Below are positions 24,366-35,039 of a stretch of DNA of 64,000 nt, in pieces (position 1 is the stretch's first letter; every line of letters starts with the position of its first letter). The stretch spans positions 26,965,020 through 27,029,019 of the forward strand of contig OU343055.1 of assembly GCA_910593695.2 (NCBI GenBank), written 5' to 3'. The notes beneath the pieces are model-generated. The model worked only from the letters and a program-made list of their open reading frames with translations. It had not been told where the DNA came from and did not search any database. Source of the stretch: Ocypus olens. Taxonomy: Eukaryota; Arthropoda; Insecta; Coleoptera; Staphylinidae. A program made the position numbers and the translations under genes.

Positions 24366-24899
24366 GTCGTCGCCACTTACGGTTCCACTTTATTGGTAGA
24401 CAGAGCGGGACGACGGATCCTCCTGGTGCTCTCCTCCTCGGTGATGTCGCTGTGTCTAATCTCCCTGGGACTTTACTTCCACTTGAAAACCGTCGGCGAC
24501 GTCTCCTCGTACACTTTCGTGCCCGTCGCATCCCTGGCAATTTTCATCGTGGTATTTTCGATCGGCTTCGGCCCGATTCCCTGGATAATGCTAGGTGAAT
24601 TATTCAATCCCCGGCTGAAAGGCACGGCCATGTCAATTTCCGCCTCTTTCAACTGGATCCTCGCCTTCGCCGTCACGAAGCTCTTCCAGAATTTCATGGA
24701 CGCCTTCGGCTCGGCGCTGACCTTTGGCGCTTTCGGGATCGTGTGCGTGTTCGGGACGGTTTTCTCCATTTTCGCCGTTCCCGAAACTAAGGGGAAGGAT
24801 CTGGAGCAGATCACGGCGATATTAGCGGGGACGGGGAAGTTTAAAGATAAGGGCGTTATTGATGGTGTAGATATAGAAGTCAAGAAGATTAGTGTTTAA
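24366..24899 (+). CDS. Facilitated trehalose/sugar transporter (Tret1-like), last exon
   Basis: The C-terminal 177 residues of a major facilitator superfamily sugar porter, most like insect Tret1-type trehalose transporters, which move sugar across the plasma membrane. Visible motifs: DRAGRR at exon residues 12-17 (loop before transmembrane helix 9), GPIPW at 69-73, GELFNPRLKG at 77-86 (expected before TM11), and PETKGKDLEQI at 139-149 after TM12. Four hydrophobic helices lie at about 18-38, 53-75, 88-110 and 115-137. A full Tret1 protein is usually about 450-550 residues, so roughly two thirds is missing. The exon starts in phase 0 after the acceptor TTGTTCCAG and ends at TAA. No internal break; GC is well above the flanks. 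Orthology to a particular sugar transporter is not decided. Confidence 0.9.
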   Translation, partial: VVATYGSTLLVDRAGRRILLVLSSSVMSLCLISLGLYFHLKTVGDVSSYTFVPVASLAIFIVVFSIGFGPIPWIMLGELFNPRLKGTAMSISASFNWILAFAVTKLFQNFMDAFGSALTFGAFGIVCVFGTVFSIFAVPETKGKDLEQITAILAGTGKFKDKGVIDGVDIEVKKISV

Positions 24900-25365
24900 G
24901 AAGTGATAAGACTGATACATCTTTTGCTAAAATTTTAAGTTCGATTTTCTCGAGTATAGTTTGGAAAGAACATATTGTTTTTAACTTTGTTTTGCCAAGT
25001 CACTTAATAGTTTACGAGTTGTAGAGTTTCGTCTGCACGCCACTCATTCTGCGAATTACACGAAAACATGGTGAATTGGTTTGCTGCTGAATTCAAATTG
25101 CAATCATTTTATAAATTTTTTTCATATTTTTCTCAGTTACTAACTTTATAGTTGATACGGTCGTAATAGGATACAATATAATTCCCTTGGGAGGTATTTG
25201 AAAGCCCCAGATAATAAGAATTTAAATAATACAATTTTCATAAAGAAGATTTTATCGAGTCCAATGTTTTTAAAGAACAAGTATATGATAATATTTATAT
25301 TGTGTTCGTATTATACCCTTTTCGGCTAAAAACGAAAAGGATGATTACTTTTAATAACAACCGTA
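24900..25365 (+). other. Probable 3' UTR and downstream spacer
   Basis: AT-rich sequence directly after the transporter stop codon. I see no canonical AATAAA close by. The nearest ATTAAA (about 25459) lies inside the transposon that begins at 25366, so the polyadenylation signal is uncertain. Confidence 0.35.
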
Positions 25366-25537
25366 TACAGATTGATGGCGGCTAGTAGGAACACATGGCA
25401 TTCACGACAGTCGTGCGTTTACACTATGCGCCTTGATAATTTTGTTTTTCGCATCTTATTAAATAATATAAATATTGTTAAATTGTTTTTGATTGAGAAA
25501 GTTATCCATTATTCGGCCGAATCATTTTCTCCACAGG

Positions 25538-25619
25538 TGACGTCCAATCAAATGATAGCGGTTTCATTGCCCAACATGTGACGTCCAATCAAATAATAGC
25601 GTTTTCATTGCCCAACAGT
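25538..25619 (+). repeat. Two-copy tandem repeat, 41-bp period
   Basis: TGACGTCCAATCAAATGATA at 25538 is repeated at 25579 with two substitutions over about 40 bp. Each unit contains an inverted CCAAT (CCAATCA) and TGACGTC, both classic transcription-factor sites, but no gene is linked to them. Confidence 0.85.
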
Positions 25620-25744
25620 TTAGTTGTTACTATGGTTACGATTCGTTTTTTATAAGCGAACTGCCGCAATTTCCAAATAGAAAACTTATTCGTTATAATT
25701 TAATACAAACAGAAAAATGTTTAGGTAATTATTTAATATGATGC

Positions 25745-25856
25745 GAAAAAGTATAGTATTCAACTCGTGAACAAGTTGGCCATTGCCACTCGGGTGAATT
25801 GCAATATCACCCTCGTGGCAATGGCCAACTTTCTCACTCGTTTAATAAAATACTAT
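25745..25856. repeat. Hairpin repeat
   Basis: Arms AAGTTGGCCATTGCCACTCG and CGTGGCAATGGCCAACTT flank a ~25-bp centre. It resembles the 2330-2476 hairpin in layout. It lies in the segment that distinguishes the left from the right arm of the host element, so it probably arrived by insertion. Confidence 0.65.
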
Positions 25857-26154
25857 TAAATATGTGCGCTGTTACTTTATTTAGTTGTCAAATTTATTTT
25901 TGTTACAATGAATACATATGAGTTGCTTGAGATAATACACATTGGTAAATGGATCTACAACGGCAATTCAATATTTTGGTACCCAATGATGTTTGCGTGG
26001 GATATGTCGGGACATCAACGAGCAATTGACCGATTGTATCGTCCATTTATTGGAAAGATTGATTCGTCCGTAAAAAGGATTTTCTTTAGAAAATTTGGCT
26101 TATTATTTGATTTCTCCATTACGTCTTCACAAAAGAGCAGGTTTCTTAAGTTTT

Positions 26155-26472
26155 TTACAATTTATAGGAACGACATCCGTTCTGCTTCAAAATCTTTAAT
26201 ACGATAGTATGGTGCAAATTAACCTGTTCAGCAATCTTTCTGGAAAGAAAGAAAGCAGCAGTACAAATTCTTAATTTTTCAAGTTCCTCCTCCTCAGTTT
26301 TAGGTTGAGGCCTTTTTTGTGGTTGACAACAATTCTGCACGATTCGGTGTATTGCAGTAGTGCCTGGGATGGGACCAATTGGAAAAGCAACAGTAAATAA
26401 AAATCTTGTTTGGCTTACTCGAGTTGCCGCTGTAGATCCATTTAATGACGAGTATTTACTCAAGCAACTCAT
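26155..26472 (-). pseudogene. Mariner-like transposase N-terminal fragment
   Basis: A minus-strand open frame of 105 codons, starting MSCLSKYSS. The segment LSRKIAEQVNLHHTIVLKIL followed by KQNGCRSYKL has the shape of the second helix-turn-helix of a Tc1/mariner transposase, where IAEQVN forms the first helix. No catalytic DDE domain follows. The plus-strand frame at 25908-26207 starts from the inverted copy of the same 5' region but has drifted to a stop early in the homologous frame. Confidence 0.5.
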
Positions 26473-26920
26473 ATGTATTCATTGTAAGAGAAATAAACTT
26501 GACAACTAAACTGCCAGCGCACCTATTTAAACAAAATTATCAAGGAGCATTGTGTAAACGCATGACTGTCATGCATGCCCTATGTTTCTAGTAGTCGCCA
26601 CCAATCTGTATGTAATGTTGGCATTACTGTCTTTTCAGATGTTGTCACATTATTCACTACCGTATACGTAATATTAACATAACCGCACGAGCAACCGTAT
26701 TGCGAGACAGGAATTAAACTTTTCGCGCAGGTTTGTTCACTATTTTATTCGCAAGCGTACGTTTGTTGTTAAAGCATTAACGCCAAATCAAATCAAATTA
26801 TATAAACAGTCAGTTAATGAAATGCGGGCGGTTTGATTTAAAACAAACTCATAGCAATCATGCAAATACATATTGCAGATCGACATACTCAATATTTTTA
26901 CGAATTACTAATATTTAAGC

Positions 26921-27357
26921 AGGGCCGATCCTACCGGAGGGCTAGAACGTGCATAGCACATGGGCGGTGATTAGAGCTGCGGAATTTGTTTCCTATGTAA
27001 ATTATTTGGAAAAGAAAATTTTAAAATTATAACTACGGGTTTTAAAGATTGGCGCCATTGTGCTAACCAATTTGTAAAACATGAGAACGGTGCAAAGCAT
27101 ATAAAGTATCTCCAAAAATGGTGGGAGTTAAAAATCCGTTTAAATAAATAGAAATTATAGACAAAGAGCAACAAAAATAATTTGAATTAGAAAAGAAAAA
27201 AGATGGAGGGCTATTGTAGAAAGAATGATTGCTATTGTGCACTTTTTAACAAGTCAAAGCCTTGCTTTTAGAGGAAGTAGTTTAAGTCTTTATAAGAGAA
27301 ATAACGGAATTTTTCTAAAGGCAGCGAAAATGCTAGCTGTCAGATCATTTAAATACA
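26921..27357 (+). mobile_element. 5' fragment of a TTF/ZMYM1-like hAT element
   Basis: Begins CAGGGCCGATCCTACCGG, a plausible hAT left terminus, and contains the N-terminal zinc-finger coding region of a hAT transposase (26987 onward). The coding similarity ends near 27357 and no right end follows, so the element is truncated. Confidence 0.6.
26987..27357 (+). pseudogene. hAT transposase N-terminus (TTF-type zinc finger), truncated
   Basis: Reads CFLCKLFG, then GFKDWRHCANQFVKHENG and AKHIKYLQKW. The C-x2-C pair followed by the H-x-N-x3-H block is the TTF-type zinc finger typical of ZMYM1-like insect hAT transposases. A TAG at 27149-27151 and a frame change follow. A further block reading SQSLAFRGSSLSLY matches the conserved 'LAFRG' segment of the family. 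The rest of the DDE domain and the C-terminal dimerisation domain are absent. It belongs to the same broad family as the outer hAT at 45871-52180. Confidence 0.7.
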
Positions 27358-27537
27358 ATTGAAAAATCTAAAGAGAAATCGATTTGTATGCCATATTATG
27401 TAGGCCAATATTTTTAAAATTCGATAACTTTTTAGCCTGATTTCTAAAAAAAGAAAATTGTAAATATAGTAAAAAAAATTGGACTCATCATTAATCAATT
27501 TAAAATACACAAAATTTTCCGAATTTTGGCCCTCCTT

Positions 27538-27691
27538 ATAAACCAATCAAGTAATCGTTAGGATAGAAAAACAATTAGGGCGACATCTATCACCAATATA
27601 TTATGATTTCAGAACCTTGTAACATTTTCGGCGATAGATGTCGCCCTAATTGTTTTTCTATCCTAACGGTTACTTGATTGGTTTATAAGAG
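27538..27691. repeat. Palindrome with ~59-bp near-identical arms
   Basis: Arms starting ATAAACCAATCAAGTAATCG and ending GGGCGACATCTATC are inverted around a ~40-bp centre, with about one mismatch. The near-identity indicates recent formation or gene conversion. Non-coding. Confidence 0.8.
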
Positions 27692-27807
27692 CATAGTCGA
27701 ATTCCGTTCCTCCATCAATGACGACCATAGCGTACTGATGTAACTAATATGAAAATGAAACTAATGTAGGTCCAAATCGGTCCTCAGTTATTGTTAACGG
27801 TGATATA

Positions 27808-29565
27808 CCGGGTGTGGCACTTAAGACGCCTCGGACCATAGCTCCTTTACGATAAAAGCTATCGAAAAAAATCTAAGAACAAAGTGGTGCATAGTTACCG
27901 TCGCTATGTTTTAAAAATATTTCTAATCATCAGTGGCGTGCCGTACTCCAGTGGCGTACCAAACTTATGTTTTTTTAAATGGAATGCCCTATTTTTTATT
28001 GCAGATTTGGAAAGTGCTCGACGAGTACTTATTTTTTTATCTTACATGTTATACCCTTGACTTTAGCGGTTTCGCTGTTATAACCCCTTCTTTCAAAATT
28101 GCGCCCCATTTTTGAGATTTTTTTGTAGAGAAACTAATTGACGCCGGCGCCTAAATTTTGAATTGAGGTACAGGTTAAGACCTCGTATACCTTCACATAA
28201 TTTTTTTTCGGGTAATTTATGGCAAAAAAATAATTTTTGATTGATCTTCGCATGTTGTCATTTTTTCCGAAAATTTCAAATGGCACCCCCCTAAAAAAAT
28301 TACGGCGTTGTACAGCCAAAACTCTAAATTTTTCATTGGTGTAAAAAAAATTACACATTGCATAACAAAATTTCGGAGAAAAAAGGAATTTCATCGCAAA
28401 TGTCGGGAAACGTTTTCCGTTCCCAAGTGTGCCATGAGAAAACAAAAGATTGGTAATTGTCAAAGTAAATTATTAGACGCCAGTAGCAGCCATAAGTCAT
28501 TTTTGATAAACGTTCTAAAAATGTTCCGAACTCAAGAGGAAATGGTTGACATGATATTTATTCTTGGAGAATGTAACAAGAATTGTTTCTTGGCATCACG
28601 AGTGTACGCTGCGAGATATCCGCACAGGGCACATCCAAATGAACGTGCGTTTCAAAAAGTGTTGGAGAGATTTACTACTACGGGAAGTGTGAAACGGCCA
28701 AGGAGAGTTAGAAAGAAGGCAGTTATTACCGAAAATAATGAACTGCGGTATATCACCAGAAGTTGCGGTTATGCCTCCAGCAGGAAGGTCGTCATTTCGA
28801 ACATTTAGTTTAAGTTGTTAAATTTTCTTTATCTGCATTTTTCATATCATGTTGAATAAATAGGTACATACTATTATGTTGACCGTATTTGTGTATTTGT
28901 TTTGGTACTTTGACAATTACCAATCTTTTGTTTTCTCATGGCACACTTGGGAACGGAAAACGTTTCCCGACATTTGCGATGAAATTCCTTTTTTCTCCGA
29001 AATTTTGTTATGCAATGTATAATTTTTTTTACACCAATGAAAAATTTAGAGTTTTGGCTGTACAACGCCGTAATTTTTTTGGGGGGTGCCATTTGAAATT
29101 TTCGGAAAAAAATGACAACATACGAAGATCAATCAAAAATTATTTTTTTTCCATAAATTACCCGAAAAAAAATTATGTGAAGGTATACGAGGTCTTAACC
29201 TGTACCTCAATTCAAAATTTAGGCGCCGGCGTCATGTAGTTTCTCTACAAAAAAATCTCAAAAATGGGGCGCAATTTTGAAAGAAGGGGTTATAACAACG
29301 AAACCGCTAAAGTGAAGGGTATAACATGTTAGATAAAAAAATAAGTACTCGTCGAGCACTTTCCAAATCTGCAATAAAAAATAGGGCATTCCATTTAAAA
29401 AAACATAAGTTTGGTACGCCACTGGAGTACGGCACGCCACTGATGATTAGAAATATTTTTAAAACATAGCGACGGTAACTATGCACCACTTTGTTCTTAG
29501 ATTTTTTTCGATAGCTTTTATCGTAAAGGAGCTATGGTCCGAGGCGTCTTAAGTGCCACACCCGG
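27808..29565. mobile_element. Foldback element with 660-bp arms and captured transposase fragment
   Basis: The arms 27808-28467 and 28906-29565 are inverted copies of the same length, with only about ten differences noticed. Outer ends are CCGGGTGTGGCACTTAAGAC and its complement, each flanked by TATA. The 438-bp spacer holds a transposase N-terminal fragment. It would extrude as a very large hairpin. TA-type flanks and the spacer content fit a Tc1/mariner-related foldback transposon. Confidence 0.8.
28521..28808 (+). pseudogene. Mariner-like (DUF4817-type) transposase N-terminus in foldback spacer
   Basis: From ATG at 28521 the frame reads TQEEMVDMIFILGE, then RVYAARYPHRAHPNERAF and LERFTTTGSVKRP. 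This pattern of an N-terminal helix-turn-helix, the YPxRxxP turn and an F-xxTGSV stretch is the domain often called DUF4817 at the start of insect mariner-type transposases. The frame stops at 28808 without a catalytic domain. The in-frame upstream extension to 28308 runs into the repeat arm and is not trusted as coding. Confidence 0.6.
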
Positions 29566-29569
29566 TATA

Positions 29570-31740
29570 ATCGAAATTACACAAATGATTATGTATAGAA
29601 ATACCTTTGATTGCTTTTTAATATCAGTGATTTTAAATAGTGATCACGGTTAGTAAACATCGTAACACCTTTTGAAATTGTGATTATTTCAAAATGAGTG
29701 TAGAAGCATTGCTAGACTGTTGCAGAAACGTAAAGTGGAATGTATTTTGAGTAAATTTGAAAATTTTAAAGTATGTTGCACATGTTTTTCTATGTCTCTG
29801 AAAAAGCTCATCTTCAAAATAACGATTTGCTGTTCTCGGGGAGTTGTTTTAAAATTTAGACAAGAAGCATTTAAAGATTTTTGTAGAATCGTAAGATGGA
29901 ATGAATTTTTAGTCATTTTGTAAAGTTTCAATGCAAGTACGAGATAATCGTTTTTTTTTTAATTTGTGTTTTGCTTCTGAAAAAAAACGCATATTTAGAA
30001 TGATGATTTGCTCTGCTCTCGAGGGATTATTTTTAAATTAAATAATTAACGTCGAATCGTCCAGTATATTTTGAGTTTTGAGAGATTTGTTGTTATTTTT
30101 TTTCAGTTCGTGAAATTTGTTATTTGAAAATTGTTATAGTGCTGGTTTCGTGGTATTATTCCAAAAATTATAATAAAGGAATGTTTAATTGTTGGCACCG
30201 AATATTAAAGTTAAATGAATTTTGAGTACAATTGGGAAGTTCAGTATTTGTTTTTTTTTTTCAGTTCATGAAAATAGTAATTTGAACATAAGCGCAATTC
30301 TCAGGCGATTCTTTAAAATCTAGGGAAAAATGGGAGAAAAAAGTAATTATGAAAACGTTCTAGATGTACAAAATACATTTCGCATTATTTTTAAACTTTC
30401 ATTTCTTCAAATTATTTCCAAAAAACTTTCTTCAACCATACAGAATTTTAGGTTAGAATAAAGTTAGTAGTAGGTGGGTGGGTGCTATTTTACCTGGCCA
30501 TATCTTGTTTCCCATGCACTTAGTTTTTCACCGATGAATTCATTAATCAAAAGATAATAAAATCTTGATTTTGATCAATCGATTTCAAGTCTAAATTTTC
30601 AAGAAAAAAATGAAAAAAGGTTAATAAAACACACATAAAATCTTGATTATGATCGTTCATAAGCATAGTGCCAAATTTACGATTTTCAAAAAAAAAATCT
30701 TTAAAAAGAAAGAAGAAAAGATTAGAAAATGAAGATTTTCAAGGGTACGTTTTAAAGATCGAGTCCTCAATGTTTGATTTTTTTTTTGTTAAACACTGCA
30801 AATCTTGGTTTTTAACGTTTTCTTTTTCAGTTTAGAGAATTTCTTTTGATCATTGGACCGTCAATGGTGTGTATTTTTGAAAATAGCACTTCCAAATGAG
30901 TCGGACAATTTTAATAATGCAAGCTTTAAAATGTAAAAAAAATCACTCAAGAAAAATATAAATGATTTTTGCATTTTTGTTATTAGATAGTTTTTGCCGG
31001 TGATTTTTTCGAGGTTTATAACTTCCAAAACGCGTAGGGTGATCTCCATTGATTCAAAACTAAAATATCCTCAAAAAATTGCAAAGAAACTTGTTTGTAA
31101 AATGTGTAAAAAAATGTCCAAAAACAAGATTTCTGAGTCCATGGAGGGTTTGAAGTTTAGAAACGTATATTAAGTAATATTTTAAAGGTTTATAATACCC
31201 AAACGTGTCAGGTGATCTCGATTATTTGAAAACCAAAATGTACCAAAATTTACGAGGCTTCGAAAAGTGGTTAAGAAAATTTTCTATAAATTTAGTGGAA
31301 AATGTCAAAAATTAGGATTTTCGCTAACAATCACAGTTTGGGTATCAGTTACAACTTTACGTAGTAATCACGTTTGAAGTAGCAATCACTGTTTAATTAG
31401 CAGTCACAGTCGCAATCACAGTCACAGTCACGGTGAAATTCAGTAATGACCTGTGATTTTTTACTACCATCCTACAAACACAAACTATTCTATTATCAAT
31501 TCTATTATCAATAAGTTTAGTTCCAACTCAACATTTGCACGCGGGTGGCCAAGGGTACAGGATTGGCCCTGTATTTAACTAAAATATAAATGTTCCTTAC
31601 CACGGGTATTGTTGTCAAGATTGTCGATAAGAAGTTCAAATTTATTTGGTTTTGTTCGATACCTCCACAGAAAGTCTGTAACTTGGTATTTAAAATTTTA
31701 AACAAAAATAAATTACATGTTCGGAGTCATTTGTTGCTAT
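29570..31740. repeat. Degenerate low-complexity repeats; possible hAT subterminal repeats at right
   Basis: No gene. Loosely repeated blocks, each including an 'atgatttgct-ctcg' stretch and poly-T followed by 'cagttc', are spaced roughly 190-260 bp apart between 29700 and 30300. At 31340-31450 there is a cluster of CACAGTC/AATCAC hexamers. I found no matching left terminus, so element boundaries are not defined. Confidence 0.35.
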
Positions 31741-31818
31741 GAAAAAACAAAAACAAAATATACAAAGTTCTGTAATGTCAATAAGCGGTTACGTATAAAT
31801 TGTGGAAATTGTGAAAAT

Positions 31819-31970
31819 GGATGATGAAGAATTATATGTTCCTGATGATGTCCTGGAAGTCGCAAATACCACAAGGTACTAAATGTTGCCCAAAAAATCA
31901 AAATCACGTTATCAGAAAGAATTAGAAAAATTTACACAATGACAGATCATTATGCGTGCATGGAAAAGAC
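31819..31970 (+). pseudogene. Possible tyrosine-recombinase-type transposon N-terminal fragment
   Basis: The reading MDDEELYVPDDVLEVA followed after a stop by LPKKSKSRYQKELEKF resembles, from memory, the N-terminal region of insect proteins derived from tyrosine-recombinase (Crypton-like) transposons. Those proteins carry a 'LPxKSxxxYxKEYxxF' segment. Only about 50 codons are legible, with at least two stops, and no catalytic residues are present. Confidence 0.3.
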
Positions 31971-32494
31971 AGTGAACAAAAAGAGGAAGAGGAACTTTCG
32001 CTCACTGGTAGCCATTGATACGGACTCACTTTCTGGCGAGGTATCGAACAAAATATTATTCATATCTCGGTGAAAAGTATTATGCCTGTCGCGAGATAAA
32101 GTCCACTTCTTAATTTCTCATCAGTAATAAAACACTTTCCACCTTGGTATATAATGCACTTTTACCCGAGTGACTATTTTAAAAAGTAAACGAGTTGAGA
32201 TTTGAACCTTTTTGAGGTTTAGATTATTATTTCTGGTTAATAACCATGAAAGAAATCAGTGAAGTATCCAAGCATTCCTTTACAGCAAATGCTGTTGACT
32301 CATTTGATATTAGCCAAATATAAGACAACAACGTTATTTACCATTATTATACCGTCCTTTTTAGTACAACAACTTACCTAACCATCAATCAACGGACGTG
32401 ACACACACTGCCAGTTGCCCACTACAATTCCCTGTTATACGATAATAATAATTTATTTACTGGATTCACCCCATGCAAAATATGTCAATATACA

Positions 32495-33340
32495 TACAGG
32501 GTGTCTACGCGAAACCGTTCGTTAAAAGTTTAAGGGGTTGCCGTTGTATCAAAAATTTGAAAAAATCTGTGTCATACGGTTGAATCAGTTCTCCTCATGT
32601 TAAATATTTTCAACTTTCTATCACTTCTAATTCCACCGGAAGTATCAGCAAATTTGTTATTTCAAACGGAACACTTTATATATTATTATATTTTTGGATT
32701 CTTCTTTTAAATTGAAATATATTTTGTGGGAACGTTTGTACACTTATATATTTTAGTTTTCAAAAAAATTAGATATTTCTAAAAATTTGACTTCAAAAAG
32801 GCAATTTGAAATCTGCCTGTAACTTCTCTAAAGAATAAGATAAAAATATGATTAATATCTCTAATTATACCTAAAGGATGCCTCTATGAGTAACACAATT
32901 GGAAACTGTCAATTTTGACAATAAGTGTTCTTAAAATGACAATCTCTAAGTGCCTTCTTAAATATCTCCTGATTAAAGTTTTTTTTATAGAATGACCCAT
33001 TTTTTATTACATAAAATGATTGGGAGGAAAATTTACTACAAAAAAAACAAGTAGTTTTAGAATTATTATTTCTTATGGTTGACTTTTTGAGGTCAAAAAA
33101 ATTGTTTAACGGTTAATCCAAAAATATAATAATAATAATAATAGAGTGTTCTATTTAAAATAACAAATATGGTGCTACTTCCGGTGCAACCGGAAGGGAT
33201 GGAAAGTTGAAAATATTTCACACGAGGAGAACTGATTCAATGATTCAATCGTATGGTGAGTTTTTTTTCAAATTTTTAGTACAACGGCAACCCGGCAACC
33301 CCGTAAATTATTAACGAACGGTTAGCGTAGACATCCTATA
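32495..33340. mobile_element. TA-flanked inverted-repeat element (TACAGGGTGTCTACGCG end)
   Basis: The left end TACAGGGTGTCTACGCGAAA is matched, inverted, at the right by GCGTAGACATCCTATA. Arms extend about 200 bp and share GGGGTTGCCGTTGT, CTCCTC and 'ggaacactttatat'-type blocks or their complements. Length 846 bp. No ORF. MITE-like. Confidence 0.7.
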
Positions 33341-33344
33341 TAGT

Positions 33345-34505
33345 ACGCTAAATTAATGTTTTAGGTGTACAATTGGGATTTTTTAAATGATTCTATTTTA
33401 ATTACGGATCAAGGCTACGGGCTGACTAAATAATATAATTAAATAGGAAGTTGATGTTTTTGCCAAGGCCGCCCACATATATACGCAAAATCGTCCCGAA
33501 AGTAACAAAAAGCATCCCGAAAGTATAGAAATCGTTCGGAAGTGAAACAAAACCGTCCCGAAAATAACTACTTTCGGTACGATTTATGTAAAGTGGTACT
33601 TTCGATTTAATAAATCATACCGTAAGTTTTATTTTTGGGACGGCTGCAGAAAAACTCATTTAATAACAGGTGAATTAAAAAAATAGTTTCTGATAATTTG
33701 TAGATTTTTAGAGAAATTTAATGTTTAAAAGATTAATCAAAGTCAATGTTTGCATATTTAAACAAAGACTTAAAAATAGCAAAACTTGTTAATAATACGA
33801 AGACTTTACCAAAAGTGTTCTTAAATTAATACATCTTTTGATATAATTCAATGGTCAAATTTTTTCAACTTTAATTTTTAAAAAGGTCAAGTTGAAAATG
33901 AAGCAGTGTCCATGTAAAATTGTAACAATATCTTTAATAATCGGTATATTCAAGAAATCCAAACAGTTTTTGATAAGTTGTACTTGCTATAGTACTATAC
34001 TCGTTCTAATAATTATCAATATTTATTGTTTAACATAATTTGAACATAATGGATGATGATTCTATCAAAATAATAACACGTATTATCCTTTCTTCCAGTT
34101 TTTTTTTTAATTAGGCTAAATGTACTTTTTGGAATATCATGTGTCCAATATCAATAGCTTAACAGTTAATTTTGCAATTTTTCGTCTTTTTACTTCCTAA
34201 ACCACATTTATTTTTCTGAAGAAGAAACACCAAAAATGTTATAACATGTTTAAAATCTGGTAGTGACGTATTATTCTATTTGATATAAAAAATAAAAATA
34301 AATATTTTGTTAACCATACAATAGTAAAAATAGGTCAGTGGCAAATTACTGTATTATATATATGTACAGGTTCTCACTCTCTCTTTCCATATTATGCTCA
34401 AGATATATCACGAAATAAATATACAAATATGAAGGATATGATGATATGCTATATTTTAGTTTTTATGACATTGTCGAACTATACGTTATATTGGCTTAAA
34501 TCTTT
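33345..34505. other. No gene; CCCGAAAGTA cluster at 33490-33650
   Basis: Direct copies of CGTCCCGAAAGTA or variants at about 33492, 33512, 33532 and 33555, followed by inverted forms TACTTTCGG and TTGGGACGG at 33570-33645. The remainder is AT-rich with no coding signal. Confidence 0.4.
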
Positions 34506-34511
34506 AGTGCT

Positions 34512-34674
34512 GGTTGGTGGCGTAACTTGTAGCGAGGCCACAGTAGTACATTTAGTCAAAGAGGTGGATACGACTCTCTCGGTTAGTCGGATTCTATTAG
34601 TGCGGTAGAGCTGCGTAGTCCTTGCCAATCTCTACTTATGCTGGCCGTATTATAATATGTCACGCCACCAACTA
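34512..34674. mobile_element. Short MITE, ~163 bp
   Basis: The ends TTGGTGGCGTAAC and GTCACGCCACCAA form a 13-bp inverted repeat with one mismatch. No coding capacity. Too short for more to be said. Confidence 0.5.
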
Positions 34675-35039
34675 TTACTGCATAAAGCCTAAAGCCAACG
34701 TAGTATGTAGAATAGCTTTTGTATATTTTGAATGTAAAATATAAACTTGTTATAATAAAATCATATTTACCATACATAACAAGGCTGGGATATTAATATG
34801 TTTAAGAAATATAAATTTGTAAATATATTGATATAAATTCAAAAGCAAAGTTCAATTTTGTTGGCGAACTTATGTACGCCGTGGTTGGTCGCCTAGACAT
34901 GCATACACACATTCTTTCATTCTTCATAGTGTTATTTCCCTATGGTGTTTCAGAGCTCTCGGAACGGTCAATCACGTGCTTATTTGTCATCATTTTGAAA
35001 CATATTTTATACAAAAGTTATCCAGAATAACGAGCTGCA

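Larger units (their letters stand above)
25366..26610. mobile_element. Inverted-repeat element carrying a mariner-like transposase fragment
   Basis: The left end TACAGATTGATGGCGGCTAG is repeated, inverted, at 26592-26610 with a few changes. Matching continues through the 'catgcgtttacac' and 'ccttgataattttgttt' blocks. A second inverted pair, ACAATGAATACATATGAGTT near 25905 and its complement near 26478, shows that the two halves are copies of one 5' region. The left arm has an extra ~415 bp (25445-25860) not present in the right arm. Confidence 0.6.

Noticed and set aside
24319..24883. Antisense and alternate-frame open frames across the transporter exon
   Set aside because: Shadows of the transporter coding sequence, whose frame is supported by conserved motifs.
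28308..28520. N-terminal extension of the foldback spacer ORF
   Set aside because: Lies in the inverted-repeat arm and its complement is equally open on the other side; the transposase homology begins at 28521.
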